Part shown: positions 14,401 through 21,604 of the stretch, in pieces
Layout of the letters: the number at the start of each line of letters is the position of its first letter
How positions within the stretch are numbered: position 1 is the stretch's first letter
From: Janthinobacterium sp.
GTDB lineage: Bacteria > Pseudomonadota > Gammaproteobacteria > Burkholderiales > Chitinibacteraceae
Reading direction: 5' to 3'
Assembly (NCBI GenBank): GCA_025360045.1
Contig: JANYCY010000074.1
Span: forward strand, 62,001-126,000
Length of the DNA: 64,000 nt
Position numbers and translations under genes: made by a program
Notes under the pieces: generated by a model
Seen by the model: only the letters and a program-made list of their open reading frames with translations
Databases searched by the model: none
Told to the model about the DNA's origin: nothing

Positions 14401-14629
14401 CAGAACCATCCTTATCATCGACAGGGAGCGGGCTAGATGCTCGCCAATGTTTTCTCACCAGCCAAGCAATCTGCAAAACGAGGTAAACAAGGGTGGCGAA
14501 TTGGATCCAGTCATTCATAGACCAAGATCCAAACCCGGACAGCAGGAGCGTCAGGGCGGTTTTTGCGGAAACCGCAGCGGGAGTGTCGTCTTTAAGCATG
14601 GGTAGGATCTGGCTATGGATTTCCACCAT
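14393..14629 (-). CDS. Putative holin
   Basis: A 78-residue protein starting MVEIHSQILPMLKDDTPAAV. It has one certain transmembrane segment (WIQFATLVYLVLQIAWLV, about 41-58), a weaker one before it (AKTALTLLLSGFGSW, about 22-36), and a charged tail ending DDKDGSDD. This is the holin layout. It is coupled to the endolysin through an overlap of start and stop. Holins form membrane lesions that trigger lysis. The call rests on size, topology and operon. Confidence 0.7.
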   Translation of the reverse strand: MVEIHSQILPMLKDDTPAAVSAKTALTLLLSGFGSWSMNDWIQFATLVYLVLQIAWLVRKHWRASSPLPVDDKDGSDD

Positions 14630-14650
14630 GATCTATGCGAATGGCAAGCA

Positions 14651-14671
14651 TAAAAAGGCACCAAAGCCGCC
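14651..14671 (-). repeat. Stop-adjacent 20-bp element, copy 2
   Basis: The minus strand reads GGCGGCTTTGGTGCCTTTTT, lying between the portal terminator and the holin start. Unlike the other copies it is not directly behind a stop codon. The following ATGCTTGC resembles the GACTTGC that follows copies 1 and 4. Confidence 0.75.
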
Positions 14672-14708
14672 TAAAAACAAAGCGCCCCGCTCGTTTGAGC
14701 TGGGGCGC
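14672..14708 (-). terminator. Terminator between portal and lysis genes
   Basis: GCGCCCCAGCTC and GAGCGGGGCGC (minus strand) form an 11-bp stem with one mismatch, followed by TTTGTTTTT. It separates the packaging/portal transcript from the lysis cassette, so lysis needs its own promoter or antitermination. Confidence 0.75.
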
Positions 14709-14796
14709 GGTGTGCAGGGTAGTTATCTACAGCTTACCCACTGAAATCAGGGGATAAACCTATTTCGTGCAGTCACGAAAATGGTCACTTCATTAG

Positions 14797-16134
14797 CTAG
14801 CTAATATGAGTGCCACTTTCCCCTTTTCGACCATTCCCTGGTGTTATTTTCACATTAGGAATCGGGTCCTCATTCGGATAGGGATTTAAGTTTTTTTCCT
14901 CCCACTGCCTGCGCTTCTCCACCGTTGCAGCGTCATAGCCCAGCTCTTCGTAAACCATGCCCTGCGGCAGGCCTGCAGCGCGCAGTTTCAATGCGCGGTC
15001 GGTTGTCTGGCTGAGCGATTCAGTGCGGCGCTCTGCAAAGCTAATCGTAAAGTCAAAGGCATCCGGGTTCAGGCCGCGAAATAAGAGCTGTAATCTAAAT
15101 GCCTGGGCGTAACCAAATGCCAAAGTATCTTGCAGCACATCCACTTCATCATAATAGTCACGCTTCAGGTCTTCTAAAATATCTCGCGCCATGCCATCGG
15201 TGTAACCCATCAGGCCCTTAGGCAGAGGCGAGCCAGCAAAGAAGCAATCCATCAGATGTACTACATCGCCGATCTGGTCCAGATTGGCATCGCCCTGTAA
15301 TGGGGTCACGCCGCCTTTTTTATTGCTGTAATAATCAGTGACAACCCCATGCGCCTGATCGGCTTCTACGCCAGCGCGATATGCAGTTAAAGCCCCATCC
15401 TCCGCCCCTTCCAAAACATGGGCCATTCGGAGCGGTGCACGCATACGGCGCCTTAAAACCAGATCCTCTTCCGTCATGGCCAGTTTTTGCCAGGCTGTGC
15501 GGCTGGCATCTAAAAACGGGCGGCCCATGCTGCCGTAATCATCAAAATTATCTGGATCAAAGCGCAAAAGGAGCAGTTGCCACAGCGGAAAGGTGGCGAG
15601 GGCTTTGCCTGTCTGCAGATCAAACTGCACATAGGCCTGCGCTGGGTCGGCAAACCGGCCCGAGGCCCCCACATTGGGCTTGATTGTTTCGCTCGGCATG
15701 CGCACTGCTGCGGTGATATTCATTTCATCATCCAGCACAAACTGCAGCGGCAAATTGCCTTCTTTCACCAAACCCTGCGCGTCTGATTTCAGCTTTTCAA
15801 TTCTATTGAGCTGTAGCCTACGTTGGAATGATTTCCACTCTTTAGCGATCACATCACTGGCTTCGGCCTGCTGCAAGACCAAGCCGCCCTTTACCGTATC
15901 ACGGGCAATTTTGCTGTGAATACGTTTTACTCGGCCATCTCGCCTATCCATATCCCGGATATGCAGAATCGTTGCCCGCAAGCTGTAATCTACCTGCAGC
16001 GTGGCATAGAGGCGCTTGGCCTGATCTTCTGGTGTGGCTCGTCGGCCAGATTCTGTCGTTGGGCGGGTTTCTTCACCGGGCTGATGCGTATCCGCTGTGG
16101 GCTTTTTAGCAAACCATCGATCAAGAATTCCCAT
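14797..16134 (-). CDS. Phage portal protein
   Basis: A 445-residue protein from the ATG at 16134 (MGILDRWFAKKP). It has the sequence style of large portal proteins: an N-terminal flexible tail, KGGLVLQQAEASDVI, a central PLWQLLLLRFDPDNFDDYG-type segment, and DLKRDYYDEVDVLQDTLAFG in the long stem helix. It then ends in a Glu-rich QWEEKNLNPYPNEDPIP tail. The portal forms the dodecameric DNA entry ring and docks TerL. It sits after TerL and before lysis and head morphogenesis genes, and overlaps the 79-residue gene upstream by 14 nt. Confidence 0.8.
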   Translation of the reverse strand: MGILDRWFAKKPTADTHQPGEETRPTTESGRRATPEDQAKRLYATLQVDYSLRATILHIRDMDRRDGRVKRIHSKIARDTVKGGLVLQQAEASDVIAKEWKSFQRRLQLNRIEKLKSDAQGLVKEGNLPLQFVLDDEMNITAAVRMPSETIKPNVGASGRFADPAQAYVQFDLQTGKALATFPLWQLLLLRFDPDNFDDYGSMGRPFLDASRTAWQKLAMTEEDLVLRRRMRAPLRMAHVLEGAEDGALTAYRAGVEADQAHGVVTDYYSNKKGGVTPLQGDANLDQIGDVVHLMDCFFAGSPLPKGLMGYTDGMARDILEDLKRDYYDEVDVLQDTLAFGYAQAFRLQLLFRGLNPDAFDFTISFAERRTESLSQTTDRALKLRAAGLPQGMVYEELGYDAATVEKRRQWEEKNLNPYPNEDPIPNVKITPGNGRKGESGTHIS

Positions 16135-16360
16135 GCACCACCCCATTTACCGTTACGTTTTTAATTGCTCGCAGCCCATCCACCATGCCCAGGCTATGCA
16201 GCTCTTTTAAGAAATCCATCGCTTCAGGGATGTGCTCTTTTACCAGCGCCACCCGCGATGCCACAGCGGTTTTCTCTTTCTCAGTCAATGGCACAAGCAC
16301 TATCGCAGGCTGATTACTCTGCGTGGGCATTTGCCGCGTAGAACCCTTGTAATTACTCAT
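16121..16360 (-). CDS. Small hypothetical protein between TerL and portal
   Basis: A 79-residue protein starting MSNYKGSTRQMPTQSNQPAI. The sequence VPLTEKEKTAVASRVALVKE is followed by helices. It is joined to both neighbours by overlaps (16357-16360 ATGA with the 54-residue gene; 14 nt with the portal). Small genes at this point are common in packaging operons. The function is unknown. Confidence 0.55.
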   Translation of the reverse strand: MSNYKGSTRQMPTQSNQPAIVLVPLTEKEKTAVASRVALVKEHIPEAMDFLKELHSLGMVDGLRAIKNVTVNGVVHGNS

Positions 16361-16521
16361 TCTGCAGCCTTCTTAGGTACAGACTCAGTAGCAGGAATAC
16401 CCAGCACACGCCGCGCTCGATTACGCACCTCGGCGGTCACCGTCCAGCCAAAAGCCTCTGGATCTAAAAACGCCTTAGCAAAGAGAGTTAACTCGGCAAT
16501 TCGCATTTCTTGCTCACTCAT
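16357..16521 (-). CDS. Small hypothetical protein after TerL
   Basis: A 54-residue protein from the ATG at 16521 (MSEQEMRIAELTLFAKAFLD). The start overlaps the TerL stop (ATGA 16518-16521), which supports it over longer upstream starts inside TerL. Residues EAFGWTVTAEVRNRARRVLG look like a short basic helix pair. No family is recognised. It is coupled on both sides in the packaging operon. Confidence 0.55.
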   Translation of the reverse strand: MSEQEMRIAELTLFAKAFLDPEAFGWTVTAEVRNRARRVLGIPATESVPKKAAE

Positions 16522-18107
16522 GATCCCAACCCCATTAATTGTTCCCGCGTTTGCACCCTGCTTTGAATCACTGTTGGCGCGCTGACTTGGCCCCGCGTCA
16601 CCAGCGCCCACACACCAGCACAGGCCGCATCAAATAAATCATCACCGATTTTGATATCAGCCATTTTGTAACTTGAATAGCCAGCCTTGGTTGGCTCGCT
16701 CTTAATATTGGAAAGCTGGCGCACTAAAGTCATCCAGTCCGCATTCGTCGGGTCTTCCTCGTCAAAACTTGGAATCGCAGCCTGCCGATTATGAAAAGCA
16801 GCGCGCAGCGTGCTAGCCATGCTGTGTTTAACCATGCCCTGAAAACGAATCGGCGCGAATGGCCATTCTGCCCAGGTAGTCGCCGTGCTCTGCCCGTCAC
16901 CAATGCTACGGCGATCGATATGCGTTAAGCCTTTCGCATAAAGCCTATCGTTTAGGCTAGTCATCATGCCGATACCAAAAGCATCACCCATGGCGTAATC
17001 CGGCCTAAAGTATTCCCAAAGGCCCAGCAGATCGTCCTCAACCACTCGGTCATCGGTGCCGGCTGGCCAAGTGCGGCAATAGATAATCACCACGTAATTG
17101 CCAATCTGCTCAACTACTACAATCGCTGACTTTGAAGCAGTAGCGCTTTCGCCATGGCCACTATGGTCATAGCCAAAGCTCAAAATGCCGCGCTTTCTAT
17201 ATCGCTGCCCAGGCAAAGGACCAGCAGCCAGCAGATTAGCAGAGAGGCCAATAGCAATGGCAAGCCGGATATACTTTTCCCAAATGTAATTTGTGGAACG
17301 GGTATTGATGCAGAGAAACTGACGAATCCACTCTGATTCGGTCTGCTGAGCACGCATATCCAGCGCCCAAGATTCATTCAAAATACCCAGTTCAATGCCC
17401 AGATAAATATCAACAGCAGAAAGCATCACGTACTGGCCGTTATCTACCAGCGCCTGCAGCACGTCAGCGCCTTTATAAACGCCGGTAATGCGGATTTGCG
17501 GCTGAAATTTTGTTGTTGAGTCTGCCCCTAAGCGGCGAGTAGAGCCCAGCATCGGTAAAAAACGGCTCATTAAGCGATCTTGCGGGCAATCATCTACCTC
17601 ATCAATCGACGCAAAGCTGATGGCATCGCCATCGATCTGACTCATGATCCCGAAAGCGGTGGCTTTGCTGCCATTAGCAAACTGGTACTGCGTGTCTTTT
17701 AGTTGCCTTCGGCCGTTCTTTACACCGATGTAGGCTGTCAGCATTTCAGAGCGGCGAATCGCCTCCAAGTGATAACCCAGCCCAATCTGCGACTGCTGCA
17801 AGCGAGGTGCAACAATCCCCTCTTCCTGATGCGGCGTCGTTGCTAAAAACTGCAAGGCATAAAGCTCTTTAACCGTGGTCTTACCAGTACGGCGGCAAGA
17901 TACATCGATTGAATTGGGATGATTGTCCATCTCGATGCACTTGAGCACCTGCATGGGGTCAAGCTCAACACCGTGCACATGCTTGTGCCATAAGGCGTGC
18001 GGGCGCATTCCAGTCGCCAAATCCACCCGGCCGTAGCGCATGATTTCGATCTCAGCGCGGTTTTGTACAATCACCCGCTCACGGGCGCTGATGCGCTCAT
18101 TCGCCAC
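16518..18107 (-). CDS. Phage terminase large subunit
   Basis: A 529-residue protein with a GTG start at 18107. ATPase domain: Walker A-like CRRTGKTT at residues 71-78 and Walker B FASIDEVDD around 166-173 (Asp169, Glu170). Nuclease domain: SFGYDHSGHG (first acidic residue) near 315 and KIGDDLFDAACAGVW near the end. It packages phage DNA into proheads through the portal. The GTG is preceded directly by the stop of a 9-codon reading frame (18108-18137), suggesting coupled translation. Downstream genes follow with 4-nt overlaps. Confidence 0.9.
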   Translation of the reverse strand: MANERISARERVIVQNRAEIEIMRYGRVDLATGMRPHALWHKHVHGVELDPMQVLKCIEMDNHPNSIDVSCRRTGKTTVKELYALQFLATTPHQEEGIVAPRLQQSQIGLGYHLEAIRRSEMLTAYIGVKNGRRQLKDTQYQFANGSKATAFGIMSQIDGDAISFASIDEVDDCPQDRLMSRFLPMLGSTRRLGADSTTKFQPQIRITGVYKGADVLQALVDNGQYVMLSAVDIYLGIELGILNESWALDMRAQQTESEWIRQFLCINTRSTNYIWEKYIRLAIAIGLSANLLAAGPLPGQRYRKRGILSFGYDHSGHGESATASKSAIVVVEQIGNYVVIIYCRTWPAGTDDRVVEDDLLGLWEYFRPDYAMGDAFGIGMMTSLNDRLYAKGLTHIDRRSIGDGQSTATTWAEWPFAPIRFQGMVKHSMASTLRAAFHNRQAAIPSFDEEDPTNADWMTLVRQLSNIKSEPTKAGYSSYKMADIKIGDDLFDAACAGVWALVTRGQVSAPTVIQSRVQTREQLMGLGS

Positions 18108-18137
18108 TTAAACCATACCTGTTTCTGTTTTAGCCAT
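18108..18137 (-). CDS. Nine-residue upstream reading frame (possible leader peptide)
   Basis: An ATG at 18137 opens MAKTETGMV and ends with TAA whose last base touches the GTG of TerL (TAAGTG). The region CCCAGCATGGCTAAA is repeated at the start of the 19841-20797 gene, so this may be a remnant of a duplicated gene start rather than a regulatory leader. Translation of it could deliver ribosomes to the TerL start, which lacks a good ribosome site of its own. Confidence 0.35.
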   Translation of the reverse strand: MAKTETGMV

Positions 18138-18168
18138 GCTGGGCATCGTGCACCCAAAAACCAATCAG

Positions 18169-18188
18169 AAAAAGGCACCAAAGCCGCC
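18169..18188 (-). repeat. Stop-adjacent 20-bp element, copy 3
   Basis: GGCGGCTTTGGTGCCTTTTT on the minus strand, beginning 3 bases after the TAA of the BRO gene (18192-18194). It is identical to copy 2 and to copy 4 over the 20 bases. Confidence 0.8.
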
Positions 18189-18191
18189 GTT

Positions 18192-19052
18192 TTAGTGTGT
18201 TGTGTAGCCTATTTTGCTACGCGCCAGCTTTAAATCCAGCGCCACCATATGGGCAACCCGCTTGCCAGCTATTGCCCGCTCTGTTTCTTCTGCCGTCAGC
18301 AAGCCCTGAACACGCAGCATGCGCTTCCAAACCCGGTCACTGATTGCGCCCAAACGCTGCCATTCCTCACGTAAACCGCCACGCTGGGCCACATGCTCAA
18401 TAAAATGCGCGGTTCTGAATACCAACACCTCGCGCCCAGCCAATACTTCCAGCTTATGCGGCGCTTTGTACTGGCCGTTTTCTACTTCATCCAATAGGGC
18501 CTTGACCAGCCAGCACCAAGCGTCACTGAGTAAGGGGATTTCAGGCGAGCTCAATACGGGCGGTTTAAGCTCCAGCTCTGCATAGATGGCCGTCAGTAGC
18601 ACGCCCAAATTGTCTTTTAATGCTGGGTTATTAGCGTTAGACCAGCGGCCTAGCAATTTTGTCGCTTGCTCAATGAGCTGGCATCGGGAAATGTCGGGTT
18701 TTGGATTTGACAGGGCGTAGCTGCCAGTTTTGCGGATGGATGGAATCACATCTCCTGCTATCCACATTTGAAAGGGCAAAGCTTTGGGTTTGTCGCTACG
18801 TACTACGAAAAAATACAAACCCTGTTCTGTCAGGAAAATGGTGTCTCTTATTCCAGAGGTGGTATTAGCGGCTAATACCACCCTCCATATATCGGGCACA
18901 TGAGAAACGGTAGTTGATCCATTCCATATAATCCCTAAGGCCTGAGCCACATCTTTAGCGCAAAACAGCGGAGTAGCCTTTTCATCGTACTCAACACGTA
19001 ATAATTGCTCTTCAAACGCAAACGCCATTGGGTAATTCTGAGTTTCAGCCAT
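18192..19052 (-). CDS. BRO-N domain protein with distinct C-terminal domain
   Basis: A 286-residue protein from the ATG at 19052 (MAETQNYPMAFAFEEQLLRV), with AAGGGG upstream. Residues about 10-115 are BRO-N: TPLFCAKDVAQALGI, IFLTEQGLYFFVVRSDKPKA, then IAGDVIPSIRKTGSY. The rest is a helical region ending with EVLVFRTAHFIEHVAQRGGL and RVWKRMLRVQGLL, which resembles the winged-helix-like C-terminal module of phage replication or regulatory proteins. Role: probable phage regulator. It shares a CTTACAAGGG leader with the other BRO gene. It sits between the small paralog genes and TerL. Confidence 0.75.
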   Translation of the reverse strand: MAETQNYPMAFAFEEQLLRVEYDEKATPLFCAKDVAQALGIIWNGSTTVSHVPDIWRVVLAANTTSGIRDTIFLTEQGLYFFVVRSDKPKALPFQMWIAGDVIPSIRKTGSYALSNPKPDISRCQLIEQATKLLGRWSNANNPALKDNLGVLLTAIYAELELKPPVLSSPEIPLLSDAWCWLVKALLDEVENGQYKAPHKLEVLAGREVLVFRTAHFIEHVAQRGGLREEWQRLGAISDRVWKRMLRVQGLLTAEETERAIAGKRVAHMVALDLKLARSKIGYTTH

Positions 19053-19107
19053 GATTGAACCCCTTGTAAGTGGCCGTGAGAATAACAAACAGAGGGACAA
19101 AACATCT

Positions 19108-19118
19108 AAAGCGCAGTG
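19108..19118 (+). promoter_or_regulatory. AAAGCGCAGTG motif, copy in reverse orientation
   Basis: The 11-mer AAAGCGCAGTG lies between the 19130-19321 and BRO genes on the plus strand. Three other copies lie on the minus strand at 11269-11279, 19817-19827 and 21365-21375, all in intergenic prophage DNA. A regulator site is inferred from recurrence only. Confidence 0.4.
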
Positions 19119-19129
19119 ACTTAGCAGGC

Positions 19130-19321
19130 TTACGCACGATTTCCTGCCTGCAATTGCCCATCCACCGCCGCCACCGCATCCACCAGAGGGCGTAATACGT
19201 GGTAAATCAGCTCAGGTTTAAGACTGCTCTCGCTACTGGCCAGCAAGCTGCATAGCCCGCGCAGGCCGAGCATGGCTTCATGGAGTTGATCTGTGCTTTC
19301 CAAGAGATTAGGCGTTGCCAT
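19130..19321 (-). CDS. Small hypothetical protein, paralog of 19308-19565
   Basis: A 63-residue protein from the ATG at 19321 (MATPNLLESTDQLHEAMLGL). It is fully helical, with LRGLCSLLASSESSLKPELI then YHVLRPLVDAVAAVDGQLQA. The end closely resembles the end of the upstream neighbour (CLLRPLMRQLDAAMGDL), so the two are probably tandem paralogs. It overlaps the stop of that gene by 14 nt. The function is unknown. Confidence 0.55.
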   Translation of the reverse strand: MATPNLLESTDQLHEAMLGLRGLCSLLASSESSLKPELIYHVLRPLVDAVAAVDGQLQAGNRA

Positions 19322-19565
19322 GTTCCACCTCCTGCCAATGGTCCAAGTCACCCATTGCGGCATCCAGCTGACGCATCAGCGGGCGTAGTAAGCAGGTTAG
19401 CTCGCGGGTTTCGATCAAATGAGGATCGTCCACGTAGTCGAGTAAGCGGCAGAGTTGCTGCAAGGCGAGCACAGATTCGCCGATCTCGTTACGAACGGCG
19501 TTAATTTGCATCAAAGAGATAGTGAAATTGAGTGTTTCTAAGGCGTGCGGGGATATTTGAGCCAT
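19308..19565 (-). CDS. Small hypothetical protein, first of a paralogous pair
   Basis: An 85-residue protein from the ATG at 19565 (MAQISPHALETLNFTISLMQ), preceded by GGAG at good distance. It is helical, with SVLALQQLCRLLDYV and RELTCLLRPLMRQLDAAMGD. It heads the mini-operon with 19130-19321 and probably the BRO gene. The likely promoter is at 19806-19834. Longer upstream starts reach into the repeat-rich spacer and lack a ribosome site. No known family is recognised. Confidence 0.55.
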   Translation of the reverse strand: MAQISPHALETLNFTISLMQINAVRNEIGESVLALQQLCRLLDYVDDPHLIETRELTCLLRPLMRQLDAAMGDLDHWQEVEHGNA

Positions 19566-19720
19566 GATGGACTCCATTTGCTGTGGTGTTAAATCCACCC
19601 CCTTCAACGCCAATTGAGGGGGGCGGAACCAAACGAGATTGGCGTACCAGGCAAATGGAACTGGCGAGCCCGAAGGCTCTCCCGCTTGGCCCACCCATAG
19701 GAGGATACCAAACATAAGGA

Positions 19721-19751
19721 CGTAAAAAAACCGCTGATGCGGCGCTTTACG
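19721..19751 (-). terminator. Terminator after the zinc-finger packaging-region gene
   Basis: On the minus strand CCGC-ATCA-GCGG is followed by TTTTTTTACG. It has the same ACGTAAAAAAA border as the terminators at 9714 and 10231. It is flanked by a 13-bp inverted repeat, ACGAGATTGGCGT at 19633-19645 against 19767-19779. Confidence 0.55.
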
Positions 19752-19805
19752 CCATTTGCTACCGAGACGCCAATCTCGTGCAGCCCTATTAAAGACTGCA
19801 AGCCG

Positions 19806-19834
19806 ACTATAAGCATCACTGCGCTTTTGTGCAA
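19806..19834 (-). promoter_or_regulatory. Sigma-70-type promoter with AAAGCGCAGTG in the spacer
   Basis: The minus strand reads TTGCAC (19829-19834), 17-bp spacer, TATAGT (19806-19811), close to consensus. The spacer contains AAAGCGCAGTG (19817-19827), found in three more intergenic places. It would drive the 19308/19130/BRO genes through or past the nearby hairpin. Confidence 0.55.
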
Positions 19835-19840
19835 GCTTTT

Positions 19841-20797
19841 TTAAGCTGCACCACCACCGTTCTCTCGCTGATATTCAATCAGCACCGGATCCCGCGCGGC
19901 ATTGGCCTTGGCTTTGCCCATTTTATCGACGAGGGCAGCCAGGCTATTGGCCTGCTGAGTCATAAAGTCAGTCACCGCCTCGCGCTCATCACCGGCATTT
20001 TTTAGCTGCCCCATATCCTGGGCTTTTTCATCGACGATCTTAGGTGTCATACCCAGATCCGCCATGCTCATATTGTTGCGGCTCAGGAATTCGGCCAGCG
20101 GCTTGAGTAGCGGATGCGCCTCGATATTGATGATCTGCGTTGTTTCTCCAGTCTGCGGATCAGAAAACTGCGCTAATTTCAGATTGCCCTCCTTATCGGT
20201 AAACCACTCTGGATTTCGAATCGCCACGCCATCGGCCAGAATGGTCTGCAGCATCTGCTGCACCATAGCCAGGGTAGCGGCCTGCATGCCGCTGAAAATC
20301 CCTGTGAGGTGCCGTGGGTCTTTTTGCTCAAAAGCAGCATGGGTTTTCATAAACAGCATGGTTTGCTTTTCACAGGCAGGCTGAGTAGCGCAGTAATCGC
20401 GGTCTACGGTGCAGCCGGAGCAAAAGGCATAGCCATCGGGCTTGGCAGGAAAGTAAGTGGCCGTTTTAGCCGCCAAGCCATGGCGCATGGCATTAAAGCG
20501 CGTGCGTAGGGATTCTTCTGGCGTGGGGTGGCCTTGCAGATTGGCAGCGGTTGCAGCTTTGCCCTCAGCAGTCCTAGGGCCAGTGGCATTCTTCCAAGCT
20601 TTAAACAGGCTTTTTTCAAACGGGGCCTGCTCAACATCATTTTTACAATATGGGCAGGAGGCAAAGTAGCGAAACGGGTGATGCTCAAGCTCAGGCGCAT
20701 CGGTCACCTGTGCCGGAGCCACCTTGAACGTATGGCTGCACGGGGCGCAGCGGAAGGTAATGCGAGCAACCGGAAGGGAAAAATTATGTTTAGCCAT
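19841..20797 (-). CDS. Zinc-finger protein of the packaging region (possible terminase small subunit)
   Basis: A 318-residue protein from the ATG at 20797 (MAKHNFSLPVARITFRCAPC). Cys pairs FRCAPCSHTF (near 16-19) and ASCPYCKND (near 49-52) form a first zinc ribbon, and FCSGCTVDRDYCATQPACEKQ-type Cys spacing near 128-143 a second metal site. Between them GPRTAEGKAATAANLQGHP is a basic motif common at the start of small phage proteins. The C-terminal half is helical. It lies upstream of TerL, after the HTH-like gene, so it may recognise phage DNA for packaging. This is inferred. Confidence 0.5.
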   Translation of the reverse strand: MAKHNFSLPVARITFRCAPCSHTFKVAPAQVTDAPELEHHPFRYFASCPYCKNDVEQAPFEKSLFKAWKNATGPRTAEGKAATAANLQGHPTPEESLRTRFNAMRHGLAAKTATYFPAKPDGYAFCSGCTVDRDYCATQPACEKQTMLFMKTHAAFEQKDPRHLTGIFSGMQAATLAMVQQMLQTILADGVAIRNPEWFTDKEGNLKLAQFSDPQTGETTQIINIEAHPLLKPLAEFLSRNNMSMADLGMTPKIVDEKAQDMGQLKNAGDEREAVTDFMTQQANSLAALVDKMGKAKANAARDPVLIEYQRENGGGAA

Positions 20798-20828
20798 GCT
20801 GGGTATATTGCGCCAGCAGGGCAAGTCA

Positions 20829-20848
20829 AAAAAGGCACCAAAGCCGCC
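20829..20848 (-). repeat. Stop-adjacent 20-bp element, copy 4
   Basis: GGCGGCTTTGGTGCCTTTTT on the minus strand, starting a few bases after the TAA (20851-20853) of the HTH-like gene. The following sequence TGACTTGCCCTGCTGG and then CCCAGCATGGCTAAA is partly repeated near copies 1 and 3. Confidence 0.8.
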
Positions 20849-20850
20849 GT

Positions 20851-21327
20851 TTACACGGCTTTGCTGATGATTTTGCTAATGCGATCGTTAGATAGGGATA
20901 TTGCGTAATGCTCTTTCATGGCCGCTTGAATCTGGATCGAGCTGGCCCCCTTTGCAGCCAAGGCTCTGATATGCAAATCGCGCTGGTAGCGCTGCCAGCT
21001 TTTAAACGGCCTGCAGCGTAGCAACAGCATGCCGGTATCGGTGCGCGGCACATCATCCGCACGATCAACCTCGCGCCACATCTCTAAAAAAGCATCGACG
21101 CCGATTTTTTCCGCGACGCGCAACCAAAACGGCTGCAGCCCCATTTTGTCGAGATTGTCCAAGCGCGGATCGCGCGGCAAAAGTTTGAAACCAGTGCAAT
21201 TCTGTAGGTACCCACCTCCCCCAAGGCCGAGGGCTGATCGCCTATGCCGACCTCCCACCCCTAGCTGCCCTAACTCTTCCCTGCTGACTTCCCTAAATGC
21301 ACTGCGCACTTGTACGGTGTTGCTCAC
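20851..21327 (-). CDS. Putative DNA-binding protein, terminase small subunit-like
   Basis: A 158-residue basic protein starting MSNTVQVRSAFREVSREELG. The N-terminal part is Gly/Arg-rich (GVGGRHRRSALGLGGGG). The C-terminal helices LHIRALAAKGASSIQIQAAM and SLSNDRISKII look like a helix-turn-helix. It is the first gene of the packaging cluster after the integrase. Motif AAAGCGCAGTG lies 38-48 bp upstream (21365-21375). Position and HTH suggest a terminase small subunit or a late-gene regulator; neither is certain. Confidence 0.5.
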   Translation of the reverse strand: MSNTVQVRSAFREVSREELGQLGVGGRHRRSALGLGGGGYLQNCTGFKLLPRDPRLDNLDKMGLQPFWLRVAEKIGVDAFLEMWREVDRADDVPRTDTGMLLLRCRPFKSWQRYQRDLHIRALAAKGASSIQIQAAMKEHYAISLSNDRISKIISKAV

Positions 21328-21604
21328 TCTTCACGCCCCTGTTTACGTTACCTGATCCATTGCCCACTGCGCTTTCCTACAGGAGTACGCAGTGGTCTTA
21401 TTTTGAGTTAGCCCGATATTGTAAGCGTTTTGGTAAGGATGGCTGGACCCCCGTCAACCCTAAGCTTTCTTCTTTAGAACAGTGGAACTAGATACGGGCT
21501 ATTAAATTTGTACACATCAACTTGAAACCGAACTGTCCTTCTTTGCTTTCAAATAACTGCAGGCTACGAGAAGCCCAAGGACAAAGGACTCGACACACGG
21601 GCTG

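Noticed and set aside
21297-21491. Plus-strand 64-codon frame upstream of the HTH-like gene
   Set aside because: The C-terminal half looks protein-like, but there is no ribosome site and it overlaps the start of a better gene; at most a remnant.
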